Source: Lysobacterales bacterium (GTDB lineage Bacteria > Pseudomonadota > Gammaproteobacteria > Xanthomonadales > Xanthomonadaceae). Taken from it: a stretch of 64,000 nt of DNA. Of this stretch, positions 9,284-17,518 are shown one piece after another; the first letter of the stretch is position 1; every line of letters starts with the position of its first letter. The stretch spans positions 434,001 through 498,000 of the forward strand of contig JADCRD010000002.1 in assembly GCA_014946745.1 (NCBI GenBank), in the 5' to 3' direction. The translations under genes were made by a program, and so were the position numbers. The notes under the pieces were generated by a model. The model saw nothing but the letters and a program-made list of their open reading frames with translations. It was not told the origin of the DNA and ran no database searches.

Positions 9284-10429
9284 TCAGGCGCAGGCCCAGG
9301 GCGTGTCGGCGCATTCCTGCATCAGCCGGCGCAGCTCGGTGGCGCGGCGGAACAGCTCGGGCCGGGTCAGCACCTGCAGATGGGGCTCGACGCGTTCGAA
9401 CTGCCCAAGGCGGTACCAGGCATAGGCCAGCGCATAGCGCAGGTCTTCGTCGTTCCACAGGCCAACCCGACGCAGTGCACCTTCGAGCGCAGTGACTTCG
9501 GCGTACTTGCGTGCGGCGATCAGCAGGCCGACGCGCTGCTTCAGCTTGCGCTCGCCGTCTTCGACGCGCGAATTCAAGTTCAGCGCGCGGGTGGTCTGTC
9601 CGGCTCGGCGATACAGCTCGGCGGCTTCGACCAGCAGCTCGGGCTCGCGTTCGGCCTGCGCCGCCATCACCTCGGCGGCGGCCAGGGGCCTGCCGCTTTC
9701 CAACCAGGTCTGCGCCAGAGCGCGGGCGATCGCGCCGTTGTCGGGGAACTTCAGCCGTGCGGCTTCCAGAAAACGCAGGGCCTCATCGAAGGACTTGCTG
9801 CGGCGGAGCGCAGTGCCAATCGCGGCATAGTCCTCGGCCTTGGGCTCGCCGCGATTCAGGTAATCGCGGCCCAGCTCGGCGGCTTCGGCGTACAGCCCGG
9901 CCTCGACCAGATAGAAGACCTGCCGACGCTGGAAGCTCAGGTTGCCCGGGAAGCGGTTGCCGGCCTCGCTGAGCGTGTCCAGCGCGGCCTGGCGCTGGCC
10001 CTGCATCCACTGCGCATGCGCGCGCAGCAGCCAGGCGCCGCTGATGCCGTTGACCGCCTCACCGGCCTCGTCCAAGGCCTGCACAGCCTGCTCGTAACGC
10101 TCCAGACCGAAGTAGGCCTGGGCGCGGTAGAGGTGGATCATCGGTTCGGCCTGGCCGGCGCCGACGGCGGCGTCGAAGGACTCGGCCGCGGTTTCGAGCT
10201 GCTGCTGCTCCAGCGCGATCAGGCCGCGCACGGTGTGGTACTTGGCGAGATCGATGCCCTCGACGCTGAGGTCGACGCGCGCCAGCGCTTCGGCGGCGCG
10301 CTCGGCTTCGCCATCGCGCATCAGCAGTGCGGCCAGCTCAACGTAGTCGACTTCGTCGTCGCTGTTGTCCTGCGCGATCGAGTGCAGCGACAGAGCAAGC
10401 AGCAGGGCGAGTGCAATCAGGCGACTCAT
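9284..10429 (-). CDS. TPR-repeat periplasmic protein of the TonB2 cluster
   Basis: 381 residues. The ATG at 10429 overlaps the tonB stop codon (ATGA) and begins a signal peptide (L-I-A-L-A-L-L-L-A-L-S-L). The rest is helical, with tetratricopeptide-like repeats from about residue 35 to 370 (A-E-R-A-A-E-A-L, Y-E-Q-A-V-Q-A-L, F-D-E-A-L-R-F-L). A TPR gene directly after tonB is a standing feature of TonB2/TtpC clusters. It may scaffold the energy-transducing complex in the periplasm. Translational coupling to tonB is likely. Confidence 0.85.
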   Translation of the reverse strand: MSRLIALALLLALSLHSIAQDNSDDEVDYVELAALLMRDGEAERAAEALARVDLSVEGIDLAKYHTVRGLIALEQQQLETAAESFDAAVGAGQAEPMIHLYRAQAYFGLERYEQAVQALDEAGEAVNGISGAWLLRAHAQWMQGQRQAALDTLSEAGNRFPGNLSFQRRQVFYLVEAGLYAEAAELGRDYLNRGEPKAEDYAAIGTALRRSKSFDEALRFLEAARLKFPDNGAIARALAQTWLESGRPLAAAEVMAAQAEREPELLVEAAELYRRAGQTTRALNLNSRVEDGERKLKQRVGLLIAARKYAEVTALEGALRRVGLWNDEDLRYALAYAWYRLGQFERVEPHLQVLTRPELFRRATELRRLMQECADTPWACA

Positions 10430-11055
10430 GACAGGTTGAACCTCACGCGCTGGGTGGCCCACACGCGCACGTTCTCGCCGCGGTAGGTGGCCGGCTCGAA
10501 CTTCCAGGTCTGCACGCCCGCCACGGCGACCTCGTCGAAGACGCCGGCGGGTTGCGCTTCCAGCACCTTGACGCGCTCGACCTGGCCGGTCGGGCCGATC
10601 AGCACGCTCAGCAGCACGTAGCCGGTGACGCCCTCGGCGCGCGCACGCGGCGGGTAGGTCATAGGCGTCTGCACGATCGGTCGCGGCGCGACGTCGACGG
10701 TGTCGTCGGTCATCACCACATCGCTGCTGTCGCCGAGGATGTCATTGCCGAGGCCCAGCTCGTCGGCGTCGAAGCCGGGCAGACCGAAGTCGAGCCCCGA
10801 CAGCCCGCCGTCGAGACCAGCGATCGGCGCAGGCGCACTGCGCTGCGGCGCGCGGCGCGGCGGCGCGGGGCGACGCACGGGTTCAGCGGCCGGGGGCTTC
10901 TCTTTCTTGACCACCTCGATCGCGCTGAAGGCGCCGGCATCCTCGCCTTCCGGCGGCTCGAAGGGCTGGTTCATCCACAGCACAAGAGCAAGCACAAGCA
11001 CGGTGCCCAGCGCCGAGACGCCGAGCCCGACAAGGCGCGGGTCGCGCAGGCGCAT
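10426..11055 (-). CDS. tonB2: TonB-family energy transducer
   Basis: 209 residues with one N-terminal membrane anchor (about 9-28), a Pro-rich stretch (about 54-76), a Gly/Asp-rich spacer (about 80-120) and a C-terminal TonB domain (Y-P-P-R-A-R-A-E-G-V-T-G-Y-V to W-K-F-E-P-A). It lacks the long EP/KP linker of classical TonB and has the short form typical of TonB2. Its ATG shares a base with the exbD stop (TGATG) and its stop overlaps the TPR start, so expression is coupled. It should pass proton-motive energy to the receptor at 6166. Confidence 0.93.
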   Translation of the reverse strand: MRLRDPRLVGLGVSALGTVLVLALVLWMNQPFEPPEGEDAGAFSAIEVVKKEKPPAAEPVRRPAPPRRAPQRSAPAPIAGLDGGLSGLDFGLPGFDADELGLGNDILGDSSDVVMTDDTVDVAPRPIVQTPMTYPPRARAEGVTGYVLLSVLIGPTGQVERVKVLEAQPAGVFDEVAVAGVQTWKFEPATYRGENVRVWATQRVRFNLS

Positions 11056-11468
11056 CAGCCTTCTCCCGCCTCAGCGACCGTGGCAACGCCGACTTCTTCC
11101 GCGCCGGCCAGGCGCGCGGCATCGACTACGCGGATCAGCTTTTCGGCCGGCACCTGGTCGTCGGTAATCACCAGCACCGATTTCTGGGTCATGCCTTTCA
11201 GCTGATCGCGCACGCGCGACTGGATCACCCACTCACGCACCGGCTCGCCGTCGAGGTAGGTCTCGCCCTGGCGGTCGATGTACAGGCGCACGGCCTTGGT
11301 CGAGGCCACCACCTGCGACTGCGAGGCAGGGCGGTTGATGTCCAGCTTCATGTCCTTGACGAAGGTCGTCGAGACCATGAAGAAGATCAGCAGGATGAAG
11401 GTCATGTCGATCATCGGGGTGAGATCGACGGCGGCCTCGGGAGATTTGCTCTGACGACGACGCAGCAT
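11055..11468 (-). CDS. exbD2: ExbD/TolR-family biopolymer transport protein
   Basis: 137 residues. A short cytoplasmic N-terminus is followed by one membrane helix with V-D-L-T-P-M-I-D-M-T-F; D21 matches the essential membrane Asp of ExbD. A periplasmic domain follows. Together with the ExbB protein encoded 12 bp upstream it forms the proton channel that powers TonB. Confidence 0.95.
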   Translation of the reverse strand: MLRRRQSKSPEAAVDLTPMIDMTFILLIFFMVSTTFVKDMKLDINRPASQSQVVASTKAVRLYIDRQGETYLDGEPVREWVIQSRVRDQLKGMTQKSVLVITDDQVPAEKLIRVVDAARLAGAEEVGVATVAEAGEG

Positions 11469-11480
11469 GAGCGGATTGCC

Positions 11481-12137
11481 TTAGGCGGTGGCCGGCGCAG
11501 CCGGCACGTGGCGATGGTCGGCTTCGGGGTCGAAGCGGCTGATCAGCAGGTCCTTGATCTGGGCGAGATCGAGCTCCAGCTGCTGCTGCCTGCGGTCGAG
11601 AAGGAACTTGACGATGACACCCGGTACCGCGACCACGAGGCCCATCTGGGTGGTGAACAGCGCGGTGGCGATTCCGGCGGCAATGCCGCCGCCCTGCGAG
11701 AACAGGCTCATGTCGCCGAGCGAGCTGAAGGTTTCGATCATGCCGGCCACGGTGCCGAGCAGGCCCAGCAGCGGCGAGATGCCGACCATGGCGGTGATCA
11801 TGGTGGCGTGTCGCTTGATCTCACCGTCGAACTCGGCGAAGGACTCGTCCAGGTAGCGGCGCAGATGCGGACGCGGCTGCGCGCACACCGCCATGCCGCG
11901 CACGATGGCCTGGTCGACGATGCCGTCCGGCGCTTTGGCGCGGCCATCGGCATAGCGCTTGATCAGCACGCGCACGTTCTTGCGACTGCCGCGGCGCAGC
12001 AGCATCCAACGCGCGCCGATCGCGTACCACAGCAGCATGGCGCAGACCACCAGCACCGGCATGACAAAGCCGCCGAGGACGAGGTAGTTGCCGATGGACT
12101 GCACTGCGCCATCGTTGGGGTCGAGGCCGAGGGCCAT
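11481..12137 (-). CDS. exbB2: ExbB-family (MotA/TolQ/ExbB) proton channel protein
   Basis: 218 residues with three predicted membrane segments: about 18-40, a segment around G-L-L-G-T-V-A-G-M-I-E-T-F, and one around T-T-Q-M-G-L-V-V-A-V-P-G-V. These two conserved motifs are the ExbB/TolQ signature. It is the short, standard-length ExbB of the cluster, while the preceding gene encodes the long TtpC-like homologue. It lies 29 bp after that gene. Confidence 0.95.
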   Translation of the reverse strand: MALGLDPNDGAVQSIGNYLVLGGFVMPVLVVCAMLLWYAIGARWMLLRRGSRKNVRVLIKRYADGRAKAPDGIVDQAIVRGMAVCAQPRPHLRRYLDESFAEFDGEIKRHATMITAMVGISPLLGLLGTVAGMIETFSSLGDMSLFSQGGGIAAGIATALFTTQMGLVVAVPGVIVKFLLDRRQQQLELDLAQIKDLLISRFDPEADHRHVPAAPATA

Positions 12138-12166
12138 GCGGGGATCTCCGAGCTGCGCGTCGAGGC

Positions 12167-13579
12167 TCAGGCGGCCTTGCGCGAGGGCGCAAGACGCACT
12201 TCCTGAACCAGATTGACGACCTTCAGCGCGGCCTTTTCCATGTCGTCCTTGATGCGCTCGGCCCAGCCGTTCAAGAGGCTGCCGAACAGCAGGCAGGGAA
12301 TCGCCACGATCAGGCCCTGCTCGGTCGTCACAAGCGCCACCGCGATGCCGCCAGACAGCATCTTGGGATCGGAGGTGCCGAACTCGGTGATGACATCAAA
12401 CGTCTGAATCATGCCGGTGACGGTGCCGAGCAGGCCGAGCAGCGGGCCGACCGCCGCGATCATCAGAATGAAGGCGCCGAAGCGGTTGAGGTGGGTCGAC
12501 TCGTGCAGGATCGACTCCGAGATGATGTCCTCCAGGTGCTCTCGCTCGCGATCGACGTTGCGCAGGGCGGCGGTGACCACGCGCGCGGCCGAGCCTTTGA
12601 AGCGCTTGGCGGCGGCGATGGCGTCATCGATACGCCCGGCCCGCACGGCCGGGCCGACGCCGTCCATGATGGCCTGGATGCTCGCGCCGGCACGCTGCAG
12701 AAACAGCGCGCGCAGCACGACGAACACGAGGGCCAGGGCGCCCAGCGCAAGGATGATGTAGCCGATCAGGCCGCCCTTCTTCATCTCGTTGATGAAGCTC
12801 TTGTCCTCGGGATCGAGCACGGCGGTGTTGGTGTTCTCGAACAGGTAGGCCTGCAGAGTCGCCGGCAGCTGGCCCTGGGCCAGCGCCTGCGCGCTGGCGG
12901 CGGCCGGATCCTTCCACAGACGGAAGCGCTCACCACCCGCCGGCACCAGCGCACCGCTGCCCTGCTCGCTGACGCCAAAGGCGGCGATGTTGCCGAAGCG
13001 AATGATCTGCCCCTGCACCTCGGTGCCGTCAGCCAGAAAGAACGCGCCCGCCTCGCGGCGGATCTCGGCGAGCTGGCCGAGCTGGGCGATACCCTGCTCG
13101 AACAGCCCCTGCAGCTTGCCCAGTTCATCGCGGGCGGCGAAGTCGTCGGCCGACAGCGCATCGTTGCCGAAGCCCGCGAGCGTACTGCGCGCCTGCTCAA
13201 GGGTCGCGTCGACGAAGCCCGCGTTCTCGGCCAGGGCGAAGGCAGCCTGCTCGATGCGGGTCAGCTCTTCGGTCGCGGTCTCGGCTTCGGCGCGCTCGGC
13301 GAACACGCGGTTTTCCAGCGCGGCGACTTCGGCCTCCAGCCGCGACTTCTGCGCGGCGGTCTGCTGGCGGATCTCGTTCACGCGCGCGGTGAGCTCGCGC
13401 TTCTGCGCTTCCAGCAGGGCGAATTCGCGGCGGTAGGCCTGCTCGACGTTCACCGTCGGCGCGGGGGCAGTCACGGCGGGTGCAGGTGCAGCGGGCGATT
13501 GCGGAGCGGGCGCACTGTCCTGGGCGAAGGCGGCGAAGGGCAGCAGGCTGGCAAGAAGAAGAGGGGCGAGACGAATCAT
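12167..13579 (-). CDS. ttpC: TtpC-like MotA/TolQ/ExbB protein with periplasmic coiled-coil domain
   Basis: 470 residues. A signal peptide (1-19) and a Pro/Ala-rich segment lead into a coiled coil (about 45-110) and a periplasmic region to about 265. Three membrane segments follow, with the ExbB motifs G-L-L-G-T-V-T-G-M-I-Q-T-F and T-T-E-Q-G-L-I-V-A-I-P. This is the layout of TtpC, the extra protein that TonB2 systems need in Vibrio and relatives. Its start overlaps the DUF3450 stop (ATGA), so the two are coupled. The symbol is by architecture and context only. Confidence 0.88.
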   Translation of the reverse strand: MIRLAPLLLASLLPFAAFAQDSAPAPQSPAAPAPAVTAPAPTVNVEQAYRREFALLEAQKRELTARVNEIRQQTAAQKSRLEAEVAALENRVFAERAEAETATEELTRIEQAAFALAENAGFVDATLEQARSTLAGFGNDALSADDFAARDELGKLQGLFEQGIAQLGQLAEIRREAGAFFLADGTEVQGQIIRFGNIAAFGVSEQGSGALVPAGGERFRLWKDPAAASAQALAQGQLPATLQAYLFENTNTAVLDPEDKSFINEMKKGGLIGYIILALGALALVFVVLRALFLQRAGASIQAIMDGVGPAVRAGRIDDAIAAAKRFKGSAARVVTAALRNVDREREHLEDIISESILHESTHLNRFGAFILMIAAVGPLLGLLGTVTGMIQTFDVITEFGTSDPKMLSGGIAVALVTTEQGLIVAIPCLLFGSLLNGWAERIKDDMEKAALKVVNLVQEVRLAPSRKAA

Positions 13580-14358
13580 TGGGCGGCTCCGGCGGCGGCC
13601 AGCGGCAGTTCGAACCAGCCCTGGCGAATCTGTTTGCCCAGCGAATCAAACAGGTTGCGCACCTGCGCCTGCTGGCCTGCATCGGTGAGTTCCACGAAGG
13701 TCCAGCCGCTGCCCTGGCGCTGGGCCTGGCCCAGGCGTCCATCGCGGGTGCGGAAGTACAGGGCCATCGAGCCGAGCTTGGCGACATCGGCCAGCACGCG
13801 CTCGTCCCCGAGCTGGATCGTCTGCGTGTGCAGGCTGTTGTCGCGCGAGAGCCGGAACTCGTCCTCGAAATACGCCCAGAGGCGGTTCACGCCGCGCTGC
13901 GCCGGCACGCTGCCGTTCTCCAGCTCGCCGCGGAAGCGGTCGAGTTCGCCGAGACGCTCTTCGATCTTGAAGGGCAGGCCCGATTGGATGTGTGTCTTCA
14001 GGGCTTCGATCGCACTGAGCAGGGCCGGGCGCAGGTTGTCGCCGCTGGCGCCGGCGGCTTCAATTTCCGCCTGCTTGGCGGCCAGCTTTTCGCGCGCTTC
14101 GCGTGCCGCCAGGCCCTGACGCTCGGCGCTGTTGCTGAGCTCGGCCTTCTGCTGGTTCAGACCTGCCAGCATCACCCGCTGCTCTTCGCGCAGCAGTTCG
14201 AGCTCGGAGTTCAGCTGCTCGACTTCACCGCGCAGACGGATCAGGCCTTGGGCCAGCTCATCGGCTTCGTCCTGGGCAGAAACGGGAACGGCAGCCGCAA
14301 GGCACAGGGCCGCGAAGGCAGCCAGTGCGCGCGGACGAAACGCGGTGGGGCGGGTCAT
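13576..14358 (-). CDS. DUF3450 family periplasmic coiled-coil protein
   Basis: 260 residues. The ATG at 14358 follows GGAGCC and starts a signal peptide ending V-P-V-S-A-Q; an in-frame ATG at 14412 lies too close to the Pho-box-like site to be preferred. A long coiled coil covers about residues 30-110 (E-V-E-Q-L-N-S-E-L-E-L-L-R-E-E-Q). A globular region follows. DUF3450 genes regularly precede ttpC in TonB2 clusters. The molecular role is unknown; a periplasmic partner of TtpC is a reasonable guess. It is the first gene of the operon. Confidence 0.88.
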   Translation of the reverse strand: MTRPTAFRPRALAAFAALCLAAAVPVSAQDEADELAQGLIRLRGEVEQLNSELELLREEQRVMLAGLNQQKAELSNSAERQGLAAREAREKLAAKQAEIEAAGASGDNLRPALLSAIEALKTHIQSGLPFKIEERLGELDRFRGELENGSVPAQRGVNRLWAYFEDEFRLSRDNSLHTQTIQLGDERVLADVAKLGSMALYFRTRDGRLGQAQRQGSGWTFVELTDAGQQAQVRNLFDSLGKQIRQGWFELPLAAAGAAQ

Positions 14359-14417
14359 GGAGGCTCCGGACAGCGGGATCAGCGCGGCGCAGGCTGCGCT
14401 TGGCAGCCGCATACGGT

Positions 14418-14446
14418 ATGACCGGGCAATTGCGCTTTTATGACAG
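14418..14446 (-). promoter_or_regulatory. Candidate triple Pho box before the TonB2 operon
   Basis: On the minus strand three 7-mers lie in strict 11-bp register: CTGTCAT, spacer AAAA, GCGCAAT, spacer TGCC, CGGTCAT. The first unit with its spacer matches the PhoB consensus exactly and the third repeats the CGGTCAT seen in the candidate box at 6132. The array ends 59 bp before the DUF3450 start codon. No strong -10 hexamer was identified. Confidence 0.55.
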
Positions 14447-14939
14447 GGCGGTCATGCGCTTGAAACATCTGCGCGTCGCCCGGACGCAGGCGACGCGCAC
14501 GAGGCGTGTTGCTCGCGCAGGGCGCGGACGTGCAGGCCTTGCTTTGGGCGGCCTTTCTCGACCCCGGGCATCCTGCCTTCTTCCACGCCGGGGCCTCCTT
14601 CGGCGTTCGCGCCACGCTTGCAGCGGAGTGAACACGCGGCGAAGCGTGCGATGAAGCCCGGGAATACGGCCGAGGCGAGCGCGGGGCGCCTGGTGGGTCG
14701 AGACCCACCCTAGGCGACCGCCGCAGGCGACGGGGTCCTGCCGCATCCTCCCCAAGCGCACGCTGTGCTGTGGCAGAGACACGCCTTGTCGCTAGGGCCT
14801 GCGGCCGCAGCGCGTCCCATCGCCTTACTTCAGTGGCAATTCACCCGTCCGCGCCAAGACTCGGCCCGTGATGCGCGCCGCATGCGAGCATCGGGCTGCC
14901 GGACGCCAGCCTGTGCGTCCTGATTCGGGGGAATGCGCC
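14447..14939. other. Divergent spacer with one REP-like element
   Basis: No supported gene. It separates the TonB2 operon from the lipoprotein gene. One REP-like palindrome lies at 14692-14709. An inverted stretch CCGGGCATCC near 14562 with GGGAATACGGCC near 14659 is weak. Confidence 0.5.
14692..14709 (+). repeat. REP-like palindrome, copy 3
   Basis: GGTGGGTCGAGACCCACC followed by CTAG. Same 8-bp arms as copies 1, 2 and 4 with a GA centre. It is a single copy here, with no partner in the spacer. Confidence 0.7.
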
Positions 14940-16259
14940 ATGAACCGCTGGAAGATCGCCCTGCTGTTGCCGCTGTCGCTGCTGCTTGGCGGCTGCGTCA
15001 CCTACCCCACCTACACCTACCGCGACGGCACTCCGGTGCGCGACTCGCACTACGTCGGCGACGACACCTACTACAGCCCGACCGACGGCGACTACGGCGA
15101 CTACTACAGCGGTGGCTACCGCTACGGCTCGGGCGGCTATCGCTACTACGCGCCGGACTACGTCAGCTATTCCGCCTACTACTCGCTGTTCTGGCCGCTC
15201 CACCGCTGGTACCACGACCCCTACTGGTACCCGGACTTCCACTACGGGGTGACCTACTTCCCACGCAACTACTTCAGCGTCAGCTTCCACAGCGGCTGGC
15301 GTGGGCACAGCCTGCCGCGCTGGGGCTACAGCAGCGGCTACCGAATCGCCTTCGGCTACAGCCACTGGTACTCGCCTTACCGCAACAGCTGGGTCGACAG
15401 CTACTACGACTGGGATCGCTACAGCTTCCACTATCGCGACAACCGCCGCGGCCACGGCTACTACGCGCCGGCCTACAGCCAGCCGCGCTTTGGCCATGCG
15501 CGCAACGCCGCCGAGCGACTGGCCTGGGAGGAACGCGAACGCGCGTCGGTGCGCGGTGACGGCATGGCCACCGGGCTGGGCGGTGGGACGCCGCGCACGT
15601 ATGGCACCGGGGCTGCGCCCTCACGAGGCGCGGACTACGGCCCTCGCGGCGCGACGCGGATGGCGCCCGCCGCAGCGCCGGCCGTGCTGCCTGGCCGCGC
15701 CGCGTCCGTCCGCGAGTCGTGGTCTGAGCCCGCCTTGGATCGCCGCGAGATCGGCTCAGCGCCAGCCCGGACCTTCGGCGGCGGGCGCCGTGAGCTCGGA
15801 GGCCGGAGTGCCGAGGTGGAGGGCATCGTCCTGCCATCGGGGCCGCAGTCCGACCCGGCCCCGGTCCGCAGCGCACCCGCCCGGGTGTATCAGGCGATGC
15901 CGGAATCGCGCGACCGCTTTCGCGGACGCAGCTTCGCGCCGGCTGAGGAGTACCGGCCGGCGCCGCGCGAGTCGCTACCCGTCCGCGAGTACCAGGAGCC
16001 TCCGCGCGAGTACGCCCCGGCCGAACGCTTCGAGCCCGCCGCCCCGCGCAGCGAGTTCCGCACGGAGCGCAGCGGCCGCGGCTCGGATTTCGGCGATCGC
16101 AGCTTTGATGCACCGGCGCCGCGCTTCGAAAGCCCACGCGAGGAGATGTTCCGCAGCGAGCCGAGCGAGATGCGCAGCGAGCCGGCGCCGCAGTTCGACG
16201 GGGGCGGCCGCGATGAACGAGAAGAGTCGCGCGCGCGGGAAGCGCTGCCGTTTGACTAG
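14940..16259 (+). CDS. Tyr-rich N-terminal, disordered C-terminal lipoprotein
   Basis: 439 residues. The ATG at 14940 follows a GGGGGA site and starts a lipoprotein signal with lipobox L-G-G-C, lipid Cys at residue 19. Residues about 20-180 are very rich in Tyr, Ser, Gly and Trp (D-Y-Y-S-G-G-Y-R-Y, S-Y-Y-D-W-D-R-Y-S-F). From about 185 onward the chain is Arg/Pro/Ala/Glu-rich and probably disordered, with repeated R-E-x-P motifs. I know no named family with certainty; similar Tyr-rich lipoproteins are common in Xanthomonadales. It is likely anchored in the outer membrane. Single gene, with no operon partner. Confidence 0.8.
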   Translation: MNRWKIALLLPLSLLLGGCVTYPTYTYRDGTPVRDSHYVGDDTYYSPTDGDYGDYYSGGYRYGSGGYRYYAPDYVSYSAYYSLFWPLHRWYHDPYWYPDFHYGVTYFPRNYFSVSFHSGWRGHSLPRWGYSSGYRIAFGYSHWYSPYRNSWVDSYYDWDRYSFHYRDNRRGHGYYAPAYSQPRFGHARNAAERLAWEERERASVRGDGMATGLGGGTPRTYGTGAAPSRGADYGPRGATRMAPAAAPAVLPGRAASVRESWSEPALDRREIGSAPARTFGGGRRELGGRSAEVEGIVLPSGPQSDPAPVRSAPARVYQAMPESRDRFRGRSFAPAEEYRPAPRESLPVREYQEPPREYAPAERFEPAAPRSEFRTERSGRGSDFGDRSFDAPAPRFESPREEMFRSEPSEMRSEPAPQFDGGGRDEREESRAREALPFD

Positions 16260-16634
16260 CGCTGCAGAAGAAAACGTCGCAAGCATCCGATACCCGGCAC
16301 GGCAGATCGCGAGGCACGCGCCTGGCGATCTGCCTTGAAGGCGCGGATTTCAACGCACGGAAGGCAAGGCAGATAGCCTGCCGACAGCTCGGCCTGCTCC
16401 GACACGATGGCGCGGCAGTCGCCTGCGACAACACAGACCAGGTTCACCCGGACTTGATCCGAGGTCTCACGTCAGGCGCGTGAGGGGACTCGCTTCCGCT
16501 GGATCCAGCATCGCGCCTTCGATCCGCCAGCGCGCCCGCCCATCTCGGGCGTCCACGCTGATTTCTCGAGCGTTGCCATGAGGATCAGGCGCTCCAGCGC
16601 CCAGCAGGAGTCAGCGCCGGGGGCGATTCGAGGC
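16260..16634. other. Intergenic, no gene seen
   Basis: Open frames here lack codon bias and ribosome binding sites. I see no repeat or RNA gene. Confidence 0.4.
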
Positions 16635-16820
16635 TCAGGCGGCGAGCCGGGCCAAGGCGTCGCGAATCATCCGCTGCTGGCGCTGGAGGCGCTCCAGCTC
16701 GGGCGCACTGGCGCGCTGACGCGCTTGCTCCTGGGCCTGCTCGACGCGATACAGCTCGACCATCAGGTCGTGGCGATAGCGCAGGTCTTCAGACATGTCG
16801 AAGTGCTCAATGGCGTTCAT
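16635..16820 (-). CDS. Small helical hypothetical protein (61 aa)
   Basis: The ATG at 16820 follows AGGAA at good spacing. The protein is charged and helical: after M-N-A-I-E-H-F-D-M-S-E-D-L-R-Y-R-H-D comes an alpha-helical stretch with E-Q-A-Q-E-Q-A-R-Q-R and L-E-R-L-Q-R-Q-Q-R. Third codon positions are strongly G/C, which supports real coding. No membrane segment or signal. I do not recognise the family. A near-perfect CRP/Clp-type site lies 47 bp upstream of the start, so expression is probably controlled by a CRP-like regulator. Monocistronic. Confidence 0.7.
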   Translation of the reverse strand: MNAIEHFDMSEDLRYRHDLMVELYRVEQAQEQARQRASAPELERLQRQQRMIRDALARLAA

Positions 16821-16866
16821 GGGGTCGGTTCCTGGTGCGGTGTTTCTGAGCATCTGGAAAAACTTT

Positions 16867-16882
16867 GGTGATGAGCATCACA
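16867..16882 (-). promoter_or_regulatory. CRP/Clp-like binding site
   Basis: On the minus strand TGTGATGCTCATCACC: TGTGA, 6-bp spacer, TCACC, nine of ten matches to the CRP half-sites. The inner part GTGATG-CT-CATCAC is a perfect palindrome. It sits in an A/T-rich stretch, unusual for this genome, before the small gene at 16820. Confidence 0.6.
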
Positions 16883-17518
16883 GAGGTTTGTAAAAAAGCT
16901 TGCACGGCGCGACGAAGCAGCGGCAGAATCTCAGCCGTTGACGCCTGAGGGCGGGTTCTGACGCGAAGCGAAGTCTTCGCTCCCCCTCTTGCACGCTCAT
17001 CGGCGCCCGGGCCAACGGTCCCCTGGATTCCCCCTGTTCCTAAGACTGCCGGGCGCCGACTTTCCTCTGATCTGACGGGCGGGAACGCGGGCGTCATCGC
17101 GTTCTTGCTCGGCGTTACCTTTGCGTTTCGACACGGCGAATACTCGCGATGTCGCGAAAGGCCGGATCTCGCGCACGGTTTTGGGCCTTCGCCCTGTCAG
17201 GACGAAGTCGCGCGGGCTCGGAGAGGCTTCGCCACTGGATGACCTATGCCGCTGGCGCTTGGATGACCCATGCCGCTGGCGCTGCGACCGCGTCCTAAAG
17301 ACCGCGGTCGCGCGCCGTGCTACCCCACAACGCGCACGGCCGGTCCCTGTTCCATACCCGGCCACCTTGCGGTCAGCCGCCGCGGGTGCGCTGTGGGCTA
17401 AGCAGATTGCGTGCCAAGACCGAGGGCGTTCACGTTCCGGCGCGACAGAACGGTCGTCGCGGCCTCAGAATTCACGCCCCGCTCCTTTGCTATGCGCTGA
17501 GTCGCCCGGACCACCGCC
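16883..17518. other. Spacer before mnmG, contains a 24-bp tandem repeat
   Basis: No supported gene on either strand. The only structure seen is the two-unit 24-bp repeat at 17236-17283. The mnmG promoter must lie here but no clear hexamers were found. Confidence 0.45.
17236..17283 (+). repeat. Two-unit 24-bp tandem repeat
   Basis: Two adjacent units starting TGGATGACC and ending GCCGCTGGCGCT, differing at one base (CTATG versus CCATG). Confidence 0.75.

Noticed and set aside
7066-9495. An 809-codon open frame antisense to the TonB receptor and TPR gene.
   Set aside because: Low-complexity Ala/Gly/Gln composition; the opposite strand codes the receptor.
16997-17365. Minus-strand open frame of 122 codons before mnmG.
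   Set aside because: No ribosome binding site and no recognisable protein; it crosses the 24-bp tandem repeat. Could be part of a dispersed repeat.
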